From contig NZ_JAGEMK010000012.1 of the NCBI RefSeq assembly GCF_017565425.1, forward strand, positions 17,472-81,471: a DNA stretch of 64,000 nucleotides, in the 5' to 3' direction. Below, piece by piece: positions 10,516-17,024 of this stretch; within the stretch, counting starts at the first letter, position 1, and each line of letters opens with the position of its first letter. A model generated the notes under the pieces. That model did not search any database, was not told the DNA's origin, and saw only the letters and a list, made by a program, of their open reading frames with translations. This stretch comes from Actinotalea soli. GTDB taxonomy: Bacteria > Actinomycetota > Actinomycetes > Actinomycetales > Cellulomonadaceae. The position numbers and the translations under genes were made by a program.

Positions 10516-11781
10516 CGAGACCGCGGGGCTCGCGGCGTCGGCGGGGCTGCCGACCGACGGGCGCGCGAGGCCGTCGACGGGCGGTCGCGCAGTCCCCTCG
10601 GCGTGGTCCGCGGGCACGCTCACGACCTCGACCCGGTCCCGCCCCTCCCGCTTGGCGCGGTAGAGCGCGGCGTCGGCGGCGCGGTACAGGACCTCGAGAC
10701 GCCGAGGCCCTCGCCCCTCCCCCTGCTCGGCGTGCCCGGCCACGCCCTCGGGCGGCACCAGGCCTCGCGGTCCGCCCACCATCGGGGCTGGGGCGTCGCC
10801 CCGCCCGGGCATGACGTGCGCTCCGCCCGCACTGAGCGAGAGGGGCACCGCCGCCCCGTCCCAGACCATGGGCTCGGCCTGGACCGCGTGGCGCAGGGCC
10901 TCGGCCCGGTGGCCCAGGGCGTCACCGTCGACCTCGGGGAGGAGGACCGCGAGCTCGTCACCCCCGAGCCGCGCGACGAGGTCCTGGGGCCGTACGTGAC
11001 CACGCAGCACCTGCGCGACGTGGACGAGGGCGGCGTCCCCCGCAGGGTGCCCGTACGCGTCGTTGAGGTCCTTGAAGCGGTCGAGGTCGATCACCAGCAG
11101 CCCCGTGCCCCGCCCCTGGTCCGGGGAGTCGAGGAGCTCACGGGCCGCCTGCTCGAAGGCGCGTCGGCTGGCGAGGCCCGTCAGCGAGTCCGTCGTCGCC
11201 CACCTGTTCAGCTCGGCGACGAGGACGTCGTTGCGTCGCCCTGCGCTGACGAGCACCCCGGTGAGGGCGCCGAAGGCCACCGACGCGATCACCAGCTCGG
11301 AGGCCACGGCGCTGGGCGGCAGGACCGCGAGGACGACGACGGCGTCGCACGCCGTCGCGACCGCCATGACGAACCAGGCCGCGGGGGCTCGGAGGTACCC
11401 GCCCGCGTAGACCACGGCGAAGGTCAGGCTGAACCGCGCCGCGGTGCTCGCGTCCTGCGTGCCGACGTTGAAGGCGGTCACCACCAGGGTCGCGACCACG
11501 GGCAGCGCGACGAAGGACACCCGCGGCATCCGCATCGGTCGACGACGGAACGAGACCGCCACGAGGACCAGCAGGAGGGCGACCACGACGGCCAGGGCGA
11601 AGGAGGTGACGGTGGTCCCGGGGCGGTCGATCACGACGTTGTAGCCCTCGTACGCGACGAGCACGACCGAGCCGATCGCGGTGAGGGTCGCTGCGACCCG
11701 TCCGGCGACCACCCGGTCCCGGGGTTCCAGCGCGTCGACAAGGGTCACCCTGACAGGATCGGGCCGGACAAGCCCGGACAT
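10513..11781 (-). CDS. Membrane-anchored diguanylate cyclase (GGDEF protein)
   Basis: Predicted to make cyclic di-GMP from two GTP. 422 aa. About six membrane segments fill residues 25-185. A GGDEF domain follows from about 195 to 375, with the opening TDSLTGLASRRAF, the DLDRFKDLNDAYGH metal/substrate loop, and the active-site loop RLGGDELAVLLPE. GGDEL in place of GGDEF is still compatible with activity. The domain contains an unusual Gly/Pro/Ala-rich insert of about 40 residues (roughly 320-360) before the final helix. No EAL domain is fused. It sits in the minus-strand run between the FUSC and DUF2516 genes. Confidence 0.9.
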   Translation of the reverse strand: MSGLVRPDPVRVTLVDALEPRDRVVAGRVAATLTAIGSVVLVAYEGYNVVIDRPGTTVTSFALAVVVALLLVLVAVSFRRRPMRMPRVSFVALPVVATLVVTAFNVGTQDASTAARFSLTFAVVYAGGYLRAPAAWFVMAVATACDAVVVLAVLPPSAVASELVIASVAFGALTGVLVSAGRRNDVLVAELNRWATTDSLTGLASRRAFEQAARELLDSPDQGRGTGLLVIDLDRFKDLNDAYGHPAGDAALVHVAQVLRGHVRPQDLVARLGGDELAVLLPEVDGDALGHRAEALRHAVQAEPMVWDGAAVPLSLSAGGAHVMPGRGDAPAPMVGGPRGLVPPEGVAGHAEQGEGRGPRRLEVLYRAADAALYRAKREGRDRVEVVSVPADHAEGTARPPVDGLARPSVGSPADAASPAVS

Positions 11782-11802
11782 GAGGGACAGACGGTGCCGG
11801 TC

Positions 11803-12885
11803 TCAGATGTCGGGCAGCAGCCCTCGCGCGACCCCCGGCTCGGTGCCCGCGACCTCGAGCAGGTCCACCACGAGGGAGCGCAGCAGGAGGACCACGCCCT
11901 GCACCTGCCAGTCATCCCGGGAGACCTCCCACGGGTCGCTGGCCCGCGCGACGGCGGCGAGCCGCTCGCGGGCCTGGGTGGGCACCGCGCCGGCCCCGCG
12001 CGCATCGCTCAGCTCGTGGCAGGCCGTCGAGAGCTCAAGGGCCAGCTCGGCCAGCCGGTCGACCTCGTGGCCGTCACGGACGAGCATCGCGCAGCGGCGC
12101 GCCAGCACCCGCGCGTTGCGCATGGCACGGTCGGCCCGCACCGCGGCGGTCTCGAGGTCGCCCAGCTCACCCCGGTGCCGGCGGTTGGCGGGAGAGACGC
12201 GAGCGTTCTGCCGCGCGTTGGCGGCCTCGGAGCGCCACTGGTCGAGCACGGGCTGCGAGGCGCGGCCCCGCACGAGCGCCTCCTCGACGTCCTCCTCGTC
12301 GCCACGGGTCAGACCGCGCCCGAGCAGGCTCACGACCTCGGTGATCTCGTGGATGCCCTCCTCGGCGAGGGACCGGATCCGGCGGCGCGGGTCCTGCGGC
12401 CAGAGTGCGGCAGCCACCAGGGCGACTCCCCCACCGACCAGCGCGTCGACCCACCGGTCCACCGGTCCGCCCGACTGCGCCGCGGGCAGCCCCACGATGA
12501 CGATGGCCTGCACCCCGGCCTGGGTCGCGAGGAGAGCCCCGCGGTCGATGAACCGGGCGACGAGCCCGGCCACCGCCAGGACGACGGCGATCTGCACGGC
12601 CCCGCTGCCGATCACGTGCACCAGCAGGTCGCCCAGGAGAACCCCGACGGCGACGCCGATCGCGAGCTCGGCCACGCGGCGCAGCTGGCGATCGGCCGTG
12701 AACCCGAGGGCGACCCATGCCGAGACGGGGGCGAAGAAGGGATACGGGTGGCCGAGCACGTGGTGCGCGATGGCCCACGCCAGCCCTGCCGCGGCGCTCG
12801 CCAGGAGCACCGGGACGAACGCCCGCCGGACGCGTGCCCAGCCCTGCCGCACGCGTGCCCGGGCGACGACCCGGGCCGAGGTCAC
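11803..12885 (-). CDS. FUSC / aromatic-acid exporter family protein
   Basis: Predicted inner-membrane exporter-like protein, 360 aa. A hydrophobic half (about 25-165, six segments, with PFFAPVSAWVAL near the start, typical of FUSC/ArAE proteins) is followed by a charged, helical cytoplasmic half (about 170-355). It is half the size of the two-module E. coli YccS/AaeB proteins, as usual in actinobacteria. Substrate unknown. 16 bp separate it from ygfZ upstream. Confidence 0.82.
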   Translation of the reverse strand: MTSARVVARARVRQGWARVRRAFVPVLLASAAAGLAWAIAHHVLGHPYPFFAPVSAWVALGFTADRQLRRVAELAIGVAVGVLLGDLLVHVIGSGAVQIAVVLAVAGLVARFIDRGALLATQAGVQAIVIVGLPAAQSGGPVDRWVDALVGGGVALVAAALWPQDPRRRIRSLAEEGIHEITEVVSLLGRGLTRGDEEDVEEALVRGRASQPVLDQWRSEAANARQNARVSPANRRHRGELGDLETAAVRADRAMRNARVLARRCAMLVRDGHEVDRLAELALELSTACHELSDARGAGAVPTQARERLAAVARASDPWEVSRDDWQVQGVVLLLRSLVVDLLEVAGTEPGVARGLLPDI

Positions 12886-12901
12886 GCCCGGTCGACCCGG
12901 G

Positions 12902-14023
12902 TCACGGGGCCGGGCGCGGCGCGAGGCCGCGAGCCACAGGAGCCCGCGGGGCCGGACGGTCGACCGAGAGCCCTTCGCCCGCGACGACGACCTCCTGGGA
13001 CGCCGCCACGTCGCCCCCGTCGCAGGCCACGACGAGCTCGGCCGTGACGTCGGCGCTGCGCTTGACCACCGCGAGGGCCACCGGTCCGAGCTCGTGGTGC
13101 CGCGCGACCGTCGTGACCGCGCCGATCACGCGGCCGGCCAGGCTCACCTCGGCGCCGTGCGCAGGCAGCAGGTGGCCCGAGCCGTCCAGGTGCAGCATCA
13201 CCAGGCGTCGCGGCGGCCGGCCAAGGTTGTGCACCCGGGCGATCGTCTCCTGGCCCCGGTAGCAGCCCTTGTGCAGGTGGACCGCGGTGCGCAGCCAGTC
13301 GAGCTCGTGCGGGATGGTGCGGTGGTCGAGCTCGGTCGCGGCGCGCGGGCGCCACGCGGCGACGCGCAGGGCCTCGGAGGCCCACGTCCCGGCGAGGCGC
13401 CAGCCGGCGGCCTCGCGCTCGGCCACGGCGGCCTCGAGCTCGGCGCGGGGAACGAGCACCAGGCGCCACGGACGCTCACGGCCCGGGTGCTCGTCGTCGG
13501 GCGGGCCGTAGCGGGTGCCGCCGGCGAGGGTGCGCGGCCACGGGTCGCACCAGGTGACGGGCTCACCGTGGCCGGGCGCGGCGTCCACGGGCTCGCCGAG
13601 GGCCGCCCACTGCTCGGTCACGTCGACCACCTCGACGCGCATCATGAAGCGCATCGAGTCGAGCCAGGTGGCCAGCCCGGCCGGGTCGGCGGTGATCAGC
13701 CACGTCGTCGTGCCGTCGTCGACCACGGCGGCCGCGTGCTCGACGTGGCCGTGCGGGCTCAGCACGAGCGTCTCGGTCGAGACGTGCGGGGCGAGGGCCG
13801 TGAGCTCCTGCGAGGTGATCGAGTTCAGCCAGGTCAGACGGTCGGGACCGGTGACCGTCACGACCCCCAGGTGGGACTGGTCGACCACTGCTCCACCCGC
13901 CTCGAGGGCGCGCTGCTCGGCGGTCGGGTCGCCGTAGTGCCAGGCCACGCCGTGGTCGGGCCCGGCAGCCTCGACCGCACCGTGGCGGGCGAGCAGCGGG
14001 CTTCGGGGCCCCGCGGCGGTCAC
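12902..14023 (-). CDS. ygfZ: YgfZ/GcvT-type folate-binding protein (Fe-S cluster maintenance)
   Basis: Tetrahydrofolate-dependent helper for assembly or repair of some [4Fe-4S] enzymes, cytoplasmic. The start is GTG at 14023, which overlaps the stop of the preceding gene as GTGA; this gives 373 aa. The family signature KGCYRGQE (K-G-C-[FY]-x-G-Q-E with the essential Cys) is at about 267-274, inside a GcvT-like fold. The Pro/Ala/Arg-rich C-terminal end is poorly conserved. Confidence 0.93.
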   Translation of the reverse strand: MTAAGPRSPLLARHGAVEAAGPDHGVAWHYGDPTAEQRALEAGGAVVDQSHLGVVTVTGPDRLTWLNSITSQELTALAPHVSTETLVLSPHGHVEHAAAVVDDGTTTWLITADPAGLATWLDSMRFMMRVEVVDVTEQWAALGEPVDAAPGHGEPVTWCDPWPRTLAGGTRYGPPDDEHPGRERPWRLVLVPRAELEAAVAEREAAGWRLAGTWASEALRVAAWRPRAATELDHRTIPHELDWLRTAVHLHKGCYRGQETIARVHNLGRPPRRLVMLHLDGSGHLLPAHGAEVSLAGRVIGAVTTVARHHELGPVALAVVKRSADVTAELVVACDGGDVAASQEVVVAGEGLSVDRPAPRAPVARGLAPRPAP

Positions 14024-14580
14024 GGCTCGACCCGGGTCAGCCGCGCCGAGGCGTAGGACTGCAGCGGCTCGCCGAAGGCGGCGAGGTCCCAGGTCCACAT
14101 CAGCTCGCCCTGGACGAAGCCGTACAGCCGGGTCGCAGCGCTGACCTCGGCGGCGTCGGGGGTCCGGGCGATCAGGTCGCTCGCGAGGTCGATGCGCCCG
14201 TTGCCCACGATGCCGGCGTACAGCGAGAGGTGACCGGCGGGGTCCACCAGCATGAGCTCGACCGGGTGCCTGTCCTGCGGGACGTCGGCGGGGCGTTCGG
14301 GCGGGATGCGCCAGTAGCCCTGCTCGGTGCCCCACACCCGAGGCTCGGCCTCGGCGGCGTCGTCGCCGGTGGTGGGGTCGGGCACGGCGTCGGGCGCGAG
14401 CCAGAGCGTGCTGCTCCACCGCAGGTACGGGCCGCCGTCGTGGTCGACGACGACCTCCTGCGTGACCGCGGTCTCCGGGATGTTCGGGTAGACCACGACG
14501 CCCTTGCCGCGCCACGTCCCCACGAGCCAGGCCAGCGGGTAGACCTCAGGGGCGAGCCCTTCGGGCAGGGTGAACGCCAT
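14020..14580 (-). CDS. Nitrobindin-like heme-binding beta-barrel protein (FABP/THAP4 family)
   Basis: 186-aa protein of the nitrobindin family, ten-stranded barrels that bind ferric heme and react with NO and peroxynitrite. The N-terminal motif LVGTWRGKGVVVYP (about 19-32, GxWxGxG) is diagnostic. The family's usual distal loop and barrel closure (FVQGELMWTWDL near 150) are present. The N-terminus lacks a signal peptide, so it is cytoplasmic. GTGA overlap with ygfZ downstream. The role is inferred from family only. Confidence 0.87.
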   Translation of the reverse strand: MAFTLPEGLAPEVYPLAWLVGTWRGKGVVVYPNIPETAVTQEVVVDHDGGPYLRWSSTLWLAPDAVPDPTTGDDAAEAEPRVWGTEQGYWRIPPERPADVPQDRHPVELMLVDPAGHLSLYAGIVGNGRIDLASDLIARTPDAAEVSAATRLYGFVQGELMWTWDLAAFGEPLQSYASARLTRVEP

Positions 14581-14583
14581 GGG

Positions 14584-14691
14584 CTACCGCTGCCCCTGGA
14601 AGAGCTTGTAGACGACGTAGCCCGCGAACCACGTGATCGTGATCGCGGACGCGACGAGGAGTCCGATGAAGAAGATCTCGAGGGCCAGCAT
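14584..14691 (-). CDS. Small single-span membrane protein (35 aa)
   Basis: ATG at 14691 to TAG at 14584-14586 gives 35 residues: a short N-terminus, one hydrophobic helix (about 5-28), and a basic end KLFQGQR. A -10 hexamer TAGGAT lies six bases before the ATG, so it is predicted leaderless and the first gene of the nitrobindin-ygfZ run, ending three bases before the next start. Similar small proteins are found before this gene pair in other actinobacteria. Function unknown. Confidence 0.65.
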   Translation of the reverse strand: MLALEIFFIGLLVASAITITWFAGYVVYKLFQGQR

Positions 14692-14697
14692 GGACCG

Positions 14698-14716
14698 ATC
14701 CTACGACGCCTAGGCT
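14698..14716. promoter_or_regulatory. Overlapping divergent leaderless promoters
   Basis: Only 31 bp separate the two divergent start codons. The minus -10 TAGGAT (14698-14703) and plus -10 TAGGCT (14711-14716) are each exactly six bases from their ATG. The -35 region of each promoter must fall on the start codon or first codons of the other gene, so polymerase can occupy only one at a time. Confidence 0.6.
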
Positions 14717-14722
14717 TCTCGC

Positions 14723-15100
14723 ATGCCTGACGCGCGCGACCAGCCCTCCCTCGTGGTCAAGACGACCTCGGGGGCCGACCGTCCCGAGGCCTGCAACCAG
14801 GCCTTCACGGTCGCAGCCGCCGCGGTCGCCGCCGGGGCCCGGGTGAGCCTGTGGCTGACCGGGGAGGCGGCGTGGCTCGCGCTGCCCGGCCGGGCGGGCG
14901 ACGTCGAGCTCGCCCACGCGACCCCGCTCGCCGACCTGCTCGAGGTCGTGCTGGCCGAGGGTCAGGTCACGGTGTGCACCCAGTGCGCGGTCCGCCGGGG
15001 CATCGAGCCGACCGACCTGCTGCCCGGGGTGCGTGTGGCGGGGGCGCCGAGCTTCGTCGAGGAGACCCTGCGACCCGGGACCCAGGCGTTGGTCTACTGA
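14723..15100 (+). CDS. DsrE-family protein
   Basis: 125-aa cytoplasmic protein of the DsrE/DsrF-like fold. VVKTTSGADRPEACNQAF (about 11-28) is the usual first strand-helix, VSLWLTGEAAWLA the second, and CTQCAVRRGI (about 88-97) carries two Cys where sulfur-handling members have their active Cys. A role in sulfur transfer is possible but many actinobacterial members have unknown functions. Leaderless promoter, divergent from the 35-aa gene. Confidence 0.8.
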   Translation: MPDARDQPSLVVKTTSGADRPEACNQAFTVAAAAVAAGARVSLWLTGEAAWLALPGRAGDVELAHATPLADLLEVVLAEGQVTVCTQCAVRRGIEPTDLLPGVRVAGAPSFVEETLRPGTQALVY

Positions 15101-15122
15101 GCTGCGGCGCGGGGCGGACCGA

Positions 15123-15857
15123 TCAGCCGACGAGGACCCGGCCCACGACGTACACGAGGATCCCGCTGACCGAGACGGGCAGCACGAGGGCGGCCAGGGC
15201 TGCCGTCCTGCGCTCGAGGGACGGCACCCCGTCGAAGAGAACGTGCAGGGCGGCGACGAGCAGCCCGGTCGCGAGTCCCAGGAGGGCCCCGGCGAGGATC
15301 GAGACCGAGGGCATCACGGCGCCCACCGTCCCGCCCGCGACGACGGCAGCGCCCGTGGTCATGACGGCACCGGTCCAGCCTCCCAGGGGAACGGCCGAGA
15401 CCGCGGCGCCGATCGCGAGGGCCACCGCCCCGCTCACCACCAGGGAGGTGCCCCCCGGGGTCCGCCCCGAGGCCACCCAGCCTGCGGCCGCGGTCACGAT
15501 CAGCACCCCCGTCACCGTCCCCGTCACGGACTCGACGAGGCGCAGCCGCCCGTCCTGCCGAGCGAGCTCGTTGACGAAGGCCAGCAGCACCGCGAGGGCC
15601 AGGACGATCGGCAGGTCCCGCAGGTAGGGCTCGCCCCGGGTCGCCGTGATCGCGAGGACGGCCCCGGCCCCGGAGAGGGCGATCACCACCCCGGCACCGA
15701 GCGGGCTGGGCAGGCCGAGCAGCCGGGGCCAGCCGATCGCGAAGAGCAGCACCAGCAGGATCGAGACCCCCACCAGGGGGAGCTCGCCGAAGAAGGCAGC
15801 CGCAGCGACGAGGGTGGCCACGGCCGCGGTCAGCACGGCCCGCGTCGAGACGTCCAT
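15123..15857 (-). CDS. Multi-spanning membrane protein of unknown function
   Basis: 244 aa from ATG 15857, almost wholly hydrophobic with about eight membrane helices separated by short loops. A longer frame upstream to 16037 is Arg/Pro-rich and not membrane-like, so it was left out. Convergent with the DsrE gene and divergent from glnR. No motif recognised; actinobacteria often carry an uncharacterised protein of this type beside glnR. Confidence 0.6.
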   Translation of the reverse strand: MDVSTRAVLTAAVATLVAAAAFFGELPLVGVSILLVLLFAIGWPRLLGLPSPLGAGVVIALSGAGAVLAITATRGEPYLRDLPIVLALAVLLAFVNELARQDGRLRLVESVTGTVTGVLIVTAAAGWVASGRTPGGTSLVVSGAVALAIGAAVSAVPLGGWTGAVMTTGAAVVAGGTVGAVMPSVSILAGALLGLATGLLVAALHVLFDGVPSLERRTAALAALVLPVSVSGILVYVVGRVLVG

Positions 15858-16042
15858 CAGCGCACCACGGGCCGCGCGAGCGGACGAGCCGGGTCCGGGT
15901 GGCGAGGGCGGCGCGCGGGATCGGCGGGCGCGGCGAGGGCGGGGCTGAGCACGGTGCAGAGTCTCGCAGATCGGCGCCTGGTCACCCTCCCGGGCCGACG
16001 GCGGTACCTTTACCCCCACGTCATCCGCAGGAGGCAACCCCC

Positions 16043-16819
16043 GTGGCAGACCTTTTGCTGCTCACACCCAGCGCTGGGGGCTCCGCCCAGGTGCTCCCCG
16101 CCCTCGGGCTGCTCGGCCACCGGGTCCGGGTGCTCCCGGTCGAGCCGTCGGCCCTGCTCGACGCGCCCGACTCCGACGTGCTGCTGCTCGATGCGCGGCG
16201 CGACCTCGCGGCCGCCCGCTCGACGTGCCGGCTGCTGCGCGCCACCGGGCTGAGCGTCCCGCTGGTCCTCGTGCTGACCGAGGGCGGCCTCACCGTCGTC
16301 ACGGCCGAGTGGGGGGCCACGGACATGCTCCTCGAGGACGCCTCCCCGGCCGAGGTCGAGGCCCGGCTGCGGCTCGCGATGGAGCGCTCCTCCGAGGAGC
16401 ACCCCGTCGTCGACGTCGAGGAGATCTCGAGCGGGGAGCTGACCATCGACGCGGGCGGGTACACGGCACGCCTGCGCGGCCGTCCCCTCGACCTCACCTA
16501 CAAGGAGTTCGAGCTCCTGAAGTACCTCGCGCAGCACCCGGGCCGGGTGTTCACCCGTGCGCAGCTGCTGCAGGAGGTCTGGGGGTACGACTATTTCGGC
16601 GGCACCCGGACGGTCGACGTCCACGTGCGGCGCCTGCGCGCCAAGCTCGGCCCCGAGCACGAGCAGCTGATCGGGACGGTCCGCAACGTCGGCTACCGCT
16701 TCGACCCCCCGCGGGACCGACCCGGCGTCGAGGTGGTCGCCGAGTCGTCGCGGCCCGTCGAGCCAGTCTCTCCGACCGACCTCGACCCCCACGGCGGGAC
16801 CCCGTCCGGCCCCTCGTGA
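16043..16819 (+). CDS. glnR: GlnR, global nitrogen-metabolism regulator (OmpR-type)
   Basis: Atypical orphan response regulator that controls ammonium uptake and assimilation genes. The start is GTG at 16043, eight bases after GCAGGAGG; 258 aa. An N-terminal receiver-like domain (about 1-120, beginning [12 protein letters not shown]) is followed by an OmpR/PhoB winged helix (about 130-225) with [18 protein letters not shown] and [18 protein letters not shown]. It matches Streptomyces GlnR along its length, including [15 protein letters not shown]. GlnR is not controlled by Asp phosphorylation by a cognate kinase, and no kinase gene lies nearby. Followed by the mrp operon. Confidence 0.92.
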   Translation: MADLLLLTPSAGGSAQVLPALGLLGHRVRVLPVEPSALLDAPDSDVLLLDARRDLAAARSTCRLLRATGLSVPLVLVLTEGGLTVVTAEWGATDMLLEDASPAEVEARLRLAMERSSEEHPVVDVEEISSGELTIDAGGYTARLRGRPLDLTYKEFELLKYLAQHPGRVFTRAQLLQEVWGYDYFGGTRTVDVHVRRLRAKLGPEHEQLIGTVRNVGYRFDPPRDRPGVEVVAESSRPVEPVSPTDLDPHGGTPSGPS

Positions 16820-16845
16820 CGCGCCGGACGTCGGCTTCGCTTACC

Positions 16846-16910
16846 CTGGGGGGCGGTGCGCCGGGAAGACTGGTCGGCAGTCCGCTCCCCCCTGCCCTCT
16901 TGGAGTCCAC
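16846..16910 (+). other. Possible structured RNA leader of the mrp operon
   Basis: Between glnR and the antiporter operon. A G-run GGGGGGCGG (about 16851-16859) can pair with the later CCGCTCCCCCC, enclosing GCCGGGAAGACTGGTCGGC. The inner part can fold either as GCCG/CGGC or as GACTG/CAGTC, two mutually exclusive stems. This looks like a regulated leader, but I cannot name an RNA family for it. Conservation was not tested. Confidence 0.35.
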
Positions 16911-17024
16911 GTGACTGGCGCACGCCTGTGCCTCTTGGCCGACGTCCCCGCCCTGCGCACCCCCGCAGCGGCCTCCCCGGTCTCCACCCCGCAGCCCACG
17001 CCCGTGGGCGGGGGTGACGCGTGA
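16911..17024 (+). CDS. Small upstream ORF (37 aa) overlapping the mrpA start
   Basis: GTG at 16911 follows TTGGAG by a few bases and reads 37 codons to a TGA that overlaps the mrpA GTG start (GTGA), the same coupling seen between all other genes of this operon. The product is Ala/Pro/Thr-rich with no recognised motif. It may be a leader peptide that couples translation to mrpA, or a fortuitous frame. Confidence 0.35.
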   Translation: MTGARLCLLADVPALRTPAAASPVSTPQPTPVGGGDA

